A stretch of 64,000 bases of DNA from Faecalibacterium longum CLA-AA-H243 (GTDB taxonomy: Bacteria; Bacillota; Clostridia; Oscillospirales; Ruminococcaceae): NCBI RefSeq assembly GCF_020687245.1, contig NZ_JAJEQG010000006.1, positions 36,870 to 100,869 of the forward strand, written 5' to 3'. The notes under the pieces are model-generated. The model was given only the letters and a program-made list of their open reading frames with translations. It was not told where the DNA came from and did not search any database. Within the stretch, counting starts at the first letter, position 1, and each line of letters starts with the position of its first letter. Of the stretch, positions 43,341-52,115 are shown in pieces. Made by a program: the position numbers and the translations under genes.

Positions 43341-43998
43341 CGGGCTTCATCTCCTCGTCGAGAATCGTGGTAATATAAAGGTCTCCCCTCTGACGGCGGT
43401 TGCGCTCCACGTCAAGATATTGGCGGCGGGCTGTCTGGTCACGGAAGGCCTTTTTCTTATACCATTCTTTAGAGTCTGCGGTCTCATAGCCGAGAAATTC
43501 CAGCTGTTCAAAGGCCGCTTTGCTTTTCAGCACGAACTGCTGCCCCAGCTTGCCCAAGCGCATGGCATTGCACAACTGGCGGTAAGAGATTGCGCCGTTG
43601 ATAAAATCAGATGCAAAGGAAAAATAGCTGTCATCTGCCCTGTAGCCAATGATGATATCAGCAGACTTATAGTCGAGGTGAAAAGTGTTCATCAGGTATT
43701 CTTTGGCTTCTGCGGCCAGCGGGGCAGAAGTATCGAATTCGCGGTTCTCCAAAAGAATCGTCAGCCAATGCAGCATCGTGTAACCGGGAGCGTTCAAATC
43801 CAGAATGGTCAAACCGTCGCATTCGATTTCATACCGGTTAGCGTAGCCATTGTGGTCGATGCCAACACCCCACTCTTTGGCCATGTTGGGGTTCTGAGTG
43901 CAGTAAAAACCGATGCCATAGTCATTGTAGGGCTTGCCATAGCCGAACTTTGGCTTTTCAATAATATGATCCGAACCGTGATAAATTGTTTTTTCCAC
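43321..43998 (-). CDS. DUF3990-like (ADP-ribosyltransferase-like) protein, possible toxin
   Basis: The start is GTG 43998, seven bases after AGGAGG; the frame upstream has no better site. The 225-aa protein opens KTIYHGSDHIIEKPKFGYG and continues NDYGIGFYCTQNPNMAKEWG, the same YHGS ... D.G.GFY pattern as in the HTH fusion at 20405. It lacks an HTH. LDLNAPGYTMLHWL and ADIIIGYRADDSYF are shared in character with DUF3990 proteins. It is the first gene of a two-gene operon with the HTH-bearing partner and has an operator palindrome in its promoter. ADP-ribosyltransferase activity is inference from the motif. Confidence 0.7.
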   Translation of the reverse strand: MEKTIYHGSDHIIEKPKFGYGKPYNDYGIGFYCTQNPNMAKEWGVGIDHNGYANRYEIECDGLTILDLNAPGYTMLHWLTILLENREFDTSAPLAAEAKEYLMNTFHLDYKSADIIIGYRADDSYFSFASDFINGAISYRQLCNAMRLGKLGQQFVLKSKAAFEQLEFLGYETADSKEWYKKKAFRDQTARRQYLDVERNRRQRGDLYITTILDEEMKPDDPRLR

Positions 43999-44018
43999 AG
44001 AACCACCTCCTCGCTCCA

Positions 44019-44047
44019 ATTATACTCCCGCAGGAGTATATTCGCAA
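44019..44047 (-). promoter_or_regulatory. Promoter with operator of the second DUF3990-like pair
   Basis: TTGCGA (44047-44042), 17 bp, TATAAT (44024-44019). The spacer contains ATACTCCTGCGGGAGTAT, a palindrome at 44022-44039 well placed for repression by the HTH partner. Confidence 0.75.
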
Positions 44048-44102
44048 GAGCTTTATATGAGAATTACGCTATGCACAACACACGATGTTTTCTGTTTTTA
44101 TA

Positions 44103-47100
44103 TTATCGATTGGTTTCCCGCAAAAAATTTTCCATCTGGATGACATTGCTGCGGAAAGTTTCATCAAAAACGTCCAGAGCTTTTTCTCTTTGCTGCACAG
44201 TAGCCGCTGTTTCCAGCAGCAAAAACGGAAGCTTGCAGAAATCATCAACGGCAAGGCCATATCTCTTAGTTGCATCCGCACAGGCCCGGGCGCAAAAAGT
44301 GTACAGATTTTCCCACCAAGCAGGGCTGTTTTCTTTTCTGGATTCCAGAAAAAAATGGATTAAAGCGTACTCAGCCCGGTTTGCACACCGTTCCACAAAA
44401 AGCCGTAAAACGTCCGGATCGTGAGGCCCAGGCTCCCGACAATACTGCCACACGATATGCTGCGGGATTTCCTGGCAATTTTGCAGCGTATAAAGTAGCA
44501 ACCGCTTGGCAGCGGTGTTCTTAGGCTCCTGGTTTAGGTCGTCGAAACACTGATCCAAAATTCCATAGGCCTGCTCTGGCATATACTGCCGTTGGAAAAG
44601 GTAGGCATGGACATCGAGATCTCCCTTGATGCACAGCTCAGCCAGAATATGGGCAGCATTACGAACAAGATCCTGCTCCGTTTCGCTCTGCTCAAACGCC
44701 CAGATCAGACAGGCACGGCACTCTTCCGGATGGACTGGGTAAAGCTGCATGATAAACCATCCGGATGTATAGTGTAAAATGCAGCGCGGATCTTGCTGCA
44801 AAACTTCCCAATAGCCTTCGCAGGCAAAAGGCTTGTCTACTCTACTGACTGCTGCAAGTGCATCTATCACGGCATAGCGAACCGAAGGATGCGGATCCTG
44901 AAGACCATGCTCGAGGACGGTCTTCCAATCCTCTACTTTTTCCGGGTACTTCCATAAAGTTTCTGCGATCGTTCGGAACGCATACCCCCGGATGCTGTTC
45001 AGCACGTTGTCCCGGAGACACTGGCAGGATTTGTTCTGTGGGTCGTTACCCGATGTTATATTGTACATGTTTTCCTGCGGGTTTTTATGCGCAACAGCCA
45101 GAAAGCGTAGACGCTGATAGCTCTCAGCAGACCAAGGGGCGTCCGGGTGGTTGATCAGTAAACCGCAAAATCCTGAAGCCAGCTCATACTCCATCTCCGC
45201 TGTCATGCAGCGTGTGAATTTTTCTGCAATAGCTTCAACAGTTTCAAACCCGACCGCATCAAATACTTCTTTTTTGGCGAATACATTCAGAATTGCCGCC
45301 GAATAATGCGCATCAATCTGCTCGGGTAGTTTTTCTGCAATACCAGCCAGCCGCAAAGGCTCTGTGACGAAAAAGTTTTCCAGTGTCCGGGCAAACTCTC
45401 TGGGAGAGGATTCCAGTCCCGGCCGACGGAAGTGCTGCTGAATGGTATCACGAGGTGATAGATGCGGCATGTCAGAAGTGATCAATCGGATCCATGCCGC
45501 ATCGCTCAGCTTTTCTGTATAATCTGCAATGGACGAACGAACTGTATAACTTTCTATGAGTCCTCCTTTTTTATACCATACATCTCCAAAACCCTGTTCT
45601 TTCCGACGCTGCAGCACAGCTTGCAGCGCTTTGCTTTTGCTTCTGGCTGGATCCATCGCGGGCAAAAGCGCTTCCTGCAGGCTACCCCAGTAGGGCCAAT
45701 ACGCTTTCAAGCTGAACCGATCTCGTGCATTTTCCAGCATATCGGGAGAGTGATAGGAAACAACACGCTGCTCCATTTGGTCAAATTGGGCATCGGACCA
45801 GAAGGGAGAAAACTTTTTCAACACCTCTGCCGCATAGGTCATCATCCGCTCTTCCGGGCTCGTTGTGTCTAGAAAGTGTTCCGGGAACTGCTCCATCAGC
45901 CATTGATAGGCTAGCGTGGCGTCTCGTTCCGGTAAAAGCAGGAGCGTTTTTAAGATCCATTCATGTTCCAGCCAAGATACTGTATGCAGGTGATTCACTA
46001 CAAAGTTTTCCACATACGGCAGATCCTGCTGTACCAGCTGCTGCAACGAATCCTGTATCAGCTTTACGTAACAGCGCACACCATCGTAATGTCTATTATA
46101 TGCTCGCCATTGCATCCAAACCTCCTCCCCTTTGGATGCCTCAATTACCAACGGACACAGAGTTTCCAGTACACCCTTGGGGCGTTTCTGGGAAAGTTCC
46201 ATGAATTTTGGTGCGATATATTCCTGATGTGACAATGTTTGTCCAAAAACAAGAGCCAGATATTCCACCGCCTTATCAGGGCATGTTTCCACCCAGGATT
46301 CGTACTCACTGGTATTCAGCCCCAGGGTTGGCTGTGTTTTCAGAATCTGCAGGCATAGTTCAACCGTTTGGCGTTCCAGATTTTTGTGCATCCAGAACAG
46401 CCTTAAGATATTCTGGTCGTTTTCTGGTGTTTTTCCAATACAGGGCAGCACGGCCTCTCTTACAAAAGCCTGGTCGCTCGTTACAAGCGGGCGCAGCAAC
46501 CACAACGCCGTAGGGTCGGTCCAGGATGCGACGAATCCGGCGGCCACATACTGCCGAATGAACGCACTATGCCCCCAGAAAACGCGGTGCAGGATTGTTT
46601 CTCTCCAGGCATCTTCGTTCCAGTGTGCCCGAATAAGCGCTATGATCTTTTCTCCAGGGACATCGATCTGCCCGAGCGCTTCCCAAACGGTACACTTGTA
46701 ATAATAACGGATGTTTTTGCTGGCCAAAAAGCTTTCGGCCCTGTCTAAAAACAATGTTGTGCCAGCGCGCAGCAACACTTGCCAGAGCATCTGCAGCCGC
46801 ACCCGATATTCCGGCCCCTGGGCATTGTACGAAGGCAGAAGTTCTTCCACCTTTTTCCTGTGCAGAATATCTTGCAGCCAGCACTCTACATTCAGGTAAT
46901 CGGCCATGCTTTGATGAACAAATGCCAAACAACCTTCATTTCTGTATAATACGTTTTCTGAAATCAGGAATTCCTGCACCTGCTGGTTGCCCGGGAGAGC
47001 CATTTCCGGGACACAAGGAGTTTCCTGCATCAAGCTCAGTAAAGCGTTTAGAAATGACTCGATGGCATCTGCGTGGATGTTTTTTTGTTCTCCATGCTGA

Positions 47101-48572
47101 ATGATCTGCGTTTTCCATTCTTTCATCAGGTCAACCGGAGTAGTAAACGCATTATCTTTTCGTGCATCCTCCAGGAACTGCCAGATGTATAAGTAACAGG
47201 GGGTTCGCAAAATGCGCTTCATGGCTGGCAGCATACGGGCATAACGTTCTTTGCCTACAAAAATTTCCACTCGTTCCTCGTCCCATGCATGCAGTTTGAT
47301 CTGTTCCCATGGATCGGACTGCTCAGGGGTTGCCAGAGTGCAAAGCCTGCGCAGTGCCAAATCGTTCTCGTAGTCAAACTTGCGGCTGACTAAAACGACC
47401 CGGACAGCCCGGTCTCCACTGTAGCTCAAAGCCTGCACCTGCCGCAGCATCTCTCCACAGACATCCAGTGCTTCTTCGCAGGAACGGGTCGCCCAGCGAA
47501 GGGAGTCCAACTGGTCTAAGATGAGAACGCCCATTTGACCACTGGCCAACTGGCTTTCTAGGCAAAGCACTGGCGAAGCCTTGAACCCCAAAGCTTCGCC
47601 GTAGTATTCCGGTGTGCCCTGGGGAACCTTTTGGTCAACAGAAAGTGCAAGGTATGGAATATGCCTCTTGTCCAGCTCCGCCAGCAATGCTTGTACACAG
47701 CCGCTTTTACCAATGCCAGCTTCGCCAAGCAGTAAAACATTTTTGCCCGTCAAAATCGCCCGCAATGCCATGTGAGCTTCTTGTATAGGAAAAGGATGGT
47801 CGCCAATGGGGCGGAAGTGAGCCTTGAACCGATGATTCAGACGCTCGATTTGTAGCGGGATATTGGTATCGGCGGCCAGAAGTCGGCGCTGGTATCCCCG
47901 CTGTTCCAGATATTGCTGCAATATCCCCGCCGTGAGCGTTTTGCCATAATTATCGTTCTCCGTCAGGTTCAAAAGGACATCATAGACATCATCCGGGTTC
48001 CCGGTGAACATACTGCCGAGCACGTATTTCCACTGATCTCCCTCTACCGAATCATCACTGAGCGTACATATTTCAAACTGCCGCAGATAGAATGCAGCCT
48101 GTTCCTGATCCGCTGCTGTCTCTCCCAGTCCAAGATTTTTTCGCCACTGATCGAATAGATTTTTTCGGCCATGCGTCGTCAGCTGATTCGTTACAAAGCG
48201 CTGACAGGAGTCCGAATTTCTGGCCGCCAGACACAAATCATTCAGCGCCACAAAGGGAAGTGCAGTCACAAACACAAAGTGATTCTGCTCCGTCTTTACA
48301 TGTTCCTTGATATGCTGAAACACCTTATGCCGTGCTAACGCAGACATCGTCCAGTGCTCATTGCTGCCGTTGCATGCCTTACACTGGTGAAAATCCTTCC
48401 TTCCGCCTTGGTATTCTACGATAATATCCGTGCCGCTTTCATCGTCACCTGTGGGCTCACTCTGTACACTCAGCAGGCCGCCCTGCAAAACCTTTGCCAT
48501 GAGAGACACGAAATATCTTCGTTCGTATCGATTGCCAAACTTATCAGCGCGTCCGCCTAATTCAAATGCCAT
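44103..48572 (-). CDS. STAND-type NTPase with N-terminal nuclease-like domain (Avs-like)
   Basis: ATG 48572 behind AAGGAGCGG gives 1489 aa. Residues 10-120 look like a PD-(D/E)xK nuclease of the Mrr/Cap4 kind: GTDIIVEYQ with the acidic residue, then FHQCKACNG with the catalytic Lys. Residues 250-560 are a P-loop NTPase: Walker A VLLLGEAGIGKSGCVQALL near 276-295 and Walker B GVLILDQLDSLRW near 343. The remaining 900 residues are helical repeats (LRPLVTSDQAFVREAVLPCI style) serving as sensor. This nuclease-STAND-repeat design is that of antiviral Avs proteins, which recognise phage proteins, oligomerise and degrade DNA. The trigger is unknown. It is a single gene with its own consensus promoter. 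Confidence 0.75.
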   Translation of the reverse strand: MAFELGGRADKFGNRYERRYFVSLMAKVLQGGLLSVQSEPTGDDESGTDIIVEYQGGRKDFHQCKACNGSNEHWTMSALARHKVFQHIKEHVKTEQNHFVFVTALPFVALNDLCLAARNSDSCQRFVTNQLTTHGRKNLFDQWRKNLGLGETAADQEQAAFYLRQFEICTLSDDSVEGDQWKYVLGSMFTGNPDDVYDVLLNLTENDNYGKTLTAGILQQYLEQRGYQRRLLAADTNIPLQIERLNHRFKAHFRPIGDHPFPIQEAHMALRAILTGKNVLLLGEAGIGKSGCVQALLAELDKRHIPYLALSVDQKVPQGTPEYYGEALGFKASPVLCLESQLASGQMGVLILDQLDSLRWATRSCEEALDVCGEMLRQVQALSYSGDRAVRVVLVSRKFDYENDLALRRLCTLATPEQSDPWEQIKLHAWDEERVEIFVGKERYARMLPAMKRILRTPCYLYIWQFLEDARKDNAFTTPVDLMKEWKTQIIQHGEQKNIHADAIESFLNALLSLMQETPCVPEMALPGNQQVQEFLISENVLYRNEGCLAFVHQSMADYLNVECWLQDILHRKKVEELLPSYNAQGPEYRVRLQMLWQVLLRAGTTLFLDRAESFLASKNIRYYYKCTVWEALGQIDVPGEKIIALIRAHWNEDAWRETILHRVFWGHSAFIRQYVAAGFVASWTDPTALWLLRPLVTSDQAFVREAVLPCIGKTPENDQNILRLFWMHKNLERQTVELCLQILKTQPTLGLNTSEYESWVETCPDKAVEYLALVFGQTLSHQEYIAPKFMELSQKRPKGVLETLCPLVIEASKGEEVWMQWRAYNRHYDGVRCYVKLIQDSLQQLVQQDLPYVENFVVNHLHTVSWLEHEWILKTLLLLPERDATLAYQWLMEQFPEHFLDTTSPEERMMTYAAEVLKKFSPFWSDAQFDQMEQRVVSYHSPDMLENARDRFSLKAYWPYWGSLQEALLPAMDPARSKSKALQAVLQRRKEQGFGDVWYKKGGLIESYTVRSSIADYTEKLSDAAWIRLITSDMPHLSPRDTIQQHFRRPGLESSPREFARTLENFFVTEPLRLAGIAEKLPEQIDAHYSAAILNVFAKKEVFDAVGFETVEAIAEKFTRCMTAEMEYELASGFCGLLINHPDAPWSAESYQRLRFLAVAHKNPQENMYNITSGNDPQNKSCQCLRDNVLNSIRGYAFRTIAETLWKYPEKVEDWKTVLEHGLQDPHPSVRYAVIDALAAVSRVDKPFACEGYWEVLQQDPRCILHYTSGWFIMQLYPVHPEECRACLIWAFEQSETEQDLVRNAAHILAELCIKGDLDVHAYLFQRQYMPEQAYGILDQCFDDLNQEPKNTAAKRLLLYTLQNCQEIPQHIVWQYCREPGPHDPDVLRLFVERCANRAEYALIHFFLESRKENSPAWWENLYTFCARACADATKRYGLAVDDFCKLPFLLLETAATVQQREKALDVFDETFRSNVIQMENFLRETNR

Positions 48573-48617
48573 CGTCCGCTCCTTATTTTTAGAGGTCAAT
48601 GTTTCTGCTTATTTTTA

Positions 48618-48646
48618 AGGATATTTTGCAAATAGCTTTCTGTCAA
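48618..48646 (-). promoter_or_regulatory. Promoter of the STAND gene
   Basis: TTGACA (48646-48641), 17 bp, TATCCT (48623-48618). Confidence 0.7.
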
Positions 48647-48713
48647 GAGCTTTTGTTTCAAATTATGATAGCTTTACGTCTGCTGACTATTGTTTTTCTG
48701 TTTTCTTTTCGTG

Positions 48714-48874
48714 CAAAGATATCCTGAAACGTGCTGTCGGGCACACGCCCAAATTCAAAACGCCGGATGAAGTCTATCTCCATCCGAAAGCCAACCAGAT
48801 AATCGAAACCTGAAGCCTTTGATAAGGCCAATCAACTGGTCAAGGATGAAGTTTTGGCTCTGCCAGAAGAATAA
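48714..48874 (+). pseudogene. Decayed copy of the 3' end of the tyrosine recombinase gene
   Basis: It matches 42332-42484 almost base for base (GATATCCTGAAACG, GTCGGGCACACGCCCAAA, GAAGTCTATCTCCATCCGAA) but contains a small insertion after AATCGAAACCTGA that breaks the frame. The upstream part of the gene is missing. It defines the far edge of the cassette carrying the second DUF3990-like pair and the STAND gene. Confidence 0.85.
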
Positions 48875-48891
48875 TATCCCCACAAACCATA

Positions 48892-48940
48892 AAACCGTCA
48901 ACGCATGAGATAGCAATCTCTTACGTTTGACGGTTTCTTT
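48892..48940. terminator. Bidirectional terminator
   Basis: AAACCGTCAACG pairs with CGTTTGACGGTTT, with inner GAGAT/ATCTC. It lies at the end of the recombinase remnant and next to the stop of the HipA-like gene. Confidence 0.8.
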
Positions 48941-48941
48941 T

Positions 48942-50081
48942 TCACCCTAAAAGCACTCTTGCTCTGCGCTGTACCTCTTTTTCGATCATCTTCAAGCGAT
49001 TTGGCGGCAGATTATAACGTGTCGCTCTGCGGTCAAAATGGAAATCCAGCAGCTTATGGAGCATCGCACGGTGACGAGGTTTCATTGCGCTCTTTGCAGC
49101 TGCAAAGAAATCATCGTATGCAAGCGGAAGCAGTGTGCGGGCATATTCATCAAATGCTTTCTGGTTGTCCCAAAGATCCGTTCCGCCCAGACTGAACAGC
49201 GAGTTTCCGTGGTCAAACAGTGGTGCGGGTGCCGCAATCGTGTTGGTCTTATTATCTACCAACACACCAAAATTTCCATAGTGGCGGTCTGTATTGCAGA
49301 TGATTGCATCAAAGACCAGCATATCTTCCAGTGCATCCACAAAGTTCTGCCCTAACGTCTGATAATACGCTAAAATCGCTTTTATTCCGCCTTTGGACAC
49401 AAGCTGTCCGATGGGAATATAAGAATGCTCTTTGCTGGTGAACAGCTCACACTTGGAACAAAGCGTCTTTTTCAGATCTTTTGTCAGGGTGTAGCGAATC
49501 GCATTCACGCCAATCACCTGTGCAACTTGATAAGCGTACAGTTCCGAGTACGGTTCAAATCCCAGATTACTGAACCCTGACGTGCCACCTTTATAAAGAT
49601 AGATTTTTCCGTTTTGTCTGCGCCAGCATTTTGGCAACATCCCGTTGGTTGAGAACTCCGGGCAGGACGCAAGCGAAGTTCGTATGCTGCTGCCATATCC
49701 TGTAAAGGCGATTGCTGCCAGCACCTGACTGAATCGGTTATCGTAAAGATTTACTTTTTCAAAGGTGTCACCGGAGCCCTCTGCATCTACCCAAAAGCAA
49801 TCATTGAGTGAAAGTCCTTTGCAGACGGTGATAATTCCCAGCGGACGATTCAAAGAAAGCCCCACCTTAGAGAGCAGAGCATCTACATACGCTCGGTTCT
49901 TCGGAATTGTGCGATGCCGCAGCCAGCGTTCTACACCATCTTCTGATACAGTCAGGTTCAAAGGTAAAAAGGAACGGTTTTCTTCGTAGACCTTTATAAT
50001 ATGGAGGTCAGTATCTGCACTGTCCATGTTTGCTTCAAAGGTAAGCAGTGGCAAATCAAAATGCCTGATGGTGTAGCGCAC
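48942..50081 (-). CDS. HipA-like protein kinase
   Basis: GTG 50081 stands eight bases after AAAGGAG and is preferred to ATG 50099, which has no site; this gives 379 aa. The C-terminal half shows the HipA/CtkA kinase motifs: catalytic-loop IICNTDRHYGNFGVLVD near residue 255 and the metal-binding PLFDHGNSLF. The N-terminal half (FLPLNLTVSEDGVERWLRHR) is unlike classic HipA. HipA-like kinases phosphorylate translation factors such as GltX, or other proteins, and are toxins in TA systems. No HipB-type antitoxin gene is adjacent, so whether this is a toxin is unclear. Confidence 0.75.
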   Translation of the reverse strand: MRYTIRHFDLPLLTFEANMDSADTDLHIIKVYEENRSFLPLNLTVSEDGVERWLRHRTIPKNRAYVDALLSKVGLSLNRPLGIITVCKGLSLNDCFWVDAEGSGDTFEKVNLYDNRFSQVLAAIAFTGYGSSIRTSLASCPEFSTNGMLPKCWRRQNGKIYLYKGGTSGFSNLGFEPYSELYAYQVAQVIGVNAIRYTLTKDLKKTLCSKCELFTSKEHSYIPIGQLVSKGGIKAILAYYQTLGQNFVDALEDMLVFDAIICNTDRHYGNFGVLVDNKTNTIAAPAPLFDHGNSLFSLGGTDLWDNQKAFDEYARTLLPLAYDDFFAAAKSAMKPRHRAMLHKLLDFHFDRRATRYNLPPNRLKMIEKEVQRRARVLLG

Positions 50082-50388
50082 AGCGATTTCTCCTTTCATC
50101 CATGATCTTTTCTTTATTATACGGCATCAGAATCCGAATGAAAAGCACCACCGTTATTCTGCACAAAATTCAAGGATAAAATTTTATACCAAAAAATCTG
50201 CAAAAATCGGGTTTCTGAGGCCATTTTGCCGTTACTCCCCGAATTTTACTACAGATCTGCTACAAACTCGCTACAAACGACTGAAAAGGGGGCCTCCTAC
50301 ACGTTTCATTATCAATATGCAAAAGTGAATTCGCTTCACTATTGCATATTAAAAAGCACGTAGATACAAGAAAAAGCCGCTTACCCTT
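50082..50388. other. Non-coding gap with arm-like repeats and a long hairpin
   Basis: This 307-bp stretch has no gene. It holds CTACAGATCTGCTACAAAC (50249-50267), identical to 19906-19924, followed by a third GCTACAAAC unit, and a perfect AT-rich hairpin with arms AATATGCAA and TTGCATATT at about 50311-50350. I read it as the right arm of the island. Confidence 0.5.
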
Positions 50389-50402
50389 TCAGGTAAACGG
50401 CC
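50369..50402 (-). terminator. Terminator of the serine recombinase gene
   Basis: GCCGTTTACC pairs with GGTAAGCGGC (minus strand), followed by TTTTTC. The stem includes the stop codon of the gene. Confidence 0.8.
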
Positions 50403-51876
50403 TTACGTTTGGTGGAGAATTCTCCACAGCACTCGAACCCAACACCTCTTCACGGGAGATTGTTTTGGAATCGTCCGTGAAGTTGAAATTGAGCACGACC
50501 CGGTCATCAAAGACGTAGACCGAGTTGACAAAGGTATCAATGATCTGCCGCTGGTGCTCCATGTCTCTCATGTCACCCTTGCGGAATTTTTCAAACCAGA
50601 ACCGCATCCATTCGCGGGTCAGAACTGGTTTTTTCAGTTCTTCTTCCAGAATGCTGGTGTTCAGGGCTTCCTTCCGGGCTTCCAGCTCGTCCAGCCGCTG
50701 CTTGGTGGTCGGGGTTAGGATACCCTGTTCAATGGCTTCCAGAAGATTTGCCAGCCGCTTCTCTGTATCCCGGAGCTGGTCTTTCAGGACAGGCAGCCGG
50801 GTATTCTCCTGCTGCTGGGCTTCCATAATTAAATCTATCAGCTGTTCGATGATTTCATCGCTGAAAATCACCTTGATGGCAGTCTCCACCACGAACCGTT
50901 CCAACGGCTCTTTGCGGATGGCTTTCAGATCGCAGTGCGCCTTGCCGTGGCGTTTGGCGTTGCCGCACTTGTAGTAATAGTAGGTGTTTCCCATGTGGCT
51001 TGTGCCGCTTTCGCCGCCCATCAGGGTGCCGCACTTGCCGCAGAACAGCTTGGTGGTCAGCAGATAGCTCACATCCCCTTTTGCGGGGCGACCGTGGGCG
51101 ATCTTGTTCTGCTCGAAACGCTGCTGCACCCGGTTGAACAAGTCCTCGTCCACGATGGCGGGAATGCCGCCCGGTGTCACGATGTCCTTATATCGGTATT
51201 CACCGATGTAACGGCGGTTCCGGAAAATTTGGAAGAGGCTGTTCTTCACGAACGGCTTCCCGGTGCGGGTGCGCAGCCCTCGCTCATTCAGGGACGCTGC
51301 GATTTTCTCGGCAGGCTCGCCGTTGGCGTACCGGGTGAAGATTTCCTGCACAATGGGAGCCGTCTCCGGGTCGATATGGTACAGCCTGTCCTCCTTGCCA
51401 ATGGTGAAGCCCAGCGGAACGATACCGCCGTTGTACTTGCACTGGAGGGCGTTTTCGCGCTCACCGCGCGCCACTTTCAGGGCAAGTTCGGCGGAATAAT
51501 ATTCTGCCATGCCGATCAGCATACTCTCCACCATAATGCCTTCAGGCCCCTGCGAGATGGGTTCCATGGCAGACACCAGATGGACACCGTTCTTCTCCAG
51601 CTGGTACTTGTAGTTCACGGCATCGTAGCGGTTCCGGGCAAAGCGGTCGAGCTTCCAGACCAGAACCACATCGAAAATTTTCTTTGCGCTGTCCTTAATC
51701 ATCCTCTGAAAGTCCGGGCGGTCATCCGTCTTGGCAGAGTAGGCACGGTCGATGTAGGTGCCGACCACGGTGATACCGTTCTTCTCGGCGTAGTCCTTGC
51801 AGTCGCGCAGCTGCCCTTCAATGGACGCTTCGCGCTGGCTGTCGGAAGAATAGCGGGCGTAGATTACGGCGGTCAT
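50389..51876 (-). CDS. Large serine recombinase
   Basis: The 495-aa protein has the resolvase catalytic domain with the nucleophile Ser10 in VIYARYSSDSQREASIEGQL, the LVWKLDRFARNRYD block, a Recombinase domain (GNRR-type segment FRNRRYIGEYRYK), a zinc ribbon (CGKCGTLMGG, then YYKCGNAKRHGKAHC) and a C-terminal coiled coil (LKDQLRDTEKRLANLLEAIE). Such enzymes integrate and excise mobile elements. AAGGAGGTG precedes ATG 51876. The last codons (GSSAVENSPPN) are encoded by DNA resembling the 3' end of the tRNA-Val gene. It is the second recombinase of the island and probably belongs to another element. Confidence 0.93.
   Translation of the reverse strand: MTAVIYARYSSDSQREASIEGQLRDCKDYAEKNGITVVGTYIDRAYSAKTDDRPDFQRMIKDSAKKIFDVVLVWKLDRFARNRYDAVNYKYQLEKNGVHLVSAMEPISQGPEGIMVESMLIGMAEYYSAELALKVARGERENALQCKYNGGIVPLGFTIGKEDRLYHIDPETAPIVQEIFTRYANGEPAEKIAASLNERGLRTRTGKPFVKNSLFQIFRNRRYIGEYRYKDIVTPGGIPAIVDEDLFNRVQQRFEQNKIAHGRPAKGDVSYLLTTKLFCGKCGTLMGGESGTSHMGNTYYYYKCGNAKRHGKAHCDLKAIRKEPLERFVVETAIKVIFSDEIIEQLIDLIMEAQQQENTRLPVLKDQLRDTEKRLANLLEAIEQGILTPTTKQRLDELEARKEALNTSILEEELKKPVLTREWMRFWFEKFRKGDMRDMEHQRQIIDTFVNSVYVFDDRVVLNFNFTDDSKTISREEVLGSSAVENSPPNVRPFT
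50410..50440 (-). other. tRNA-like end inside the recombinase gene, candidate attachment site
   Basis: On the minus strand GGGTTCGAGTGC, then AATTCTCCACCA: a T-arm motif and the acceptor end including CCA, as in tRNA-Val at 53078 (GGGTTCGAGTCCCTAATTCTCCACCA in the gene, compared piecewise). The match is interrupted and may be chance. Confidence 0.4.
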
Positions 51877-52115
51877 GGTTGCACCTCCTTGGTAGCACGT
51901 TCGGGTTGCCTTTATAGTATCGAGTCAAGCGCAGCTTGTCAACAATCTGCGAGCAGATTGAAATGTGAAAATTACGAAACGCAGCGAAAAGAGCAAGAAT
52001 CGTCCCGTGGCCACAAATTTTCAATTCTTGAAAATTCTCGCCACTTCGGGACTGCTTCTTGTTGGGGCGTGCGGAGCCCCAAACCCTGCTGGAAACGAGT
52101 ACGGCAAACTGGAAG

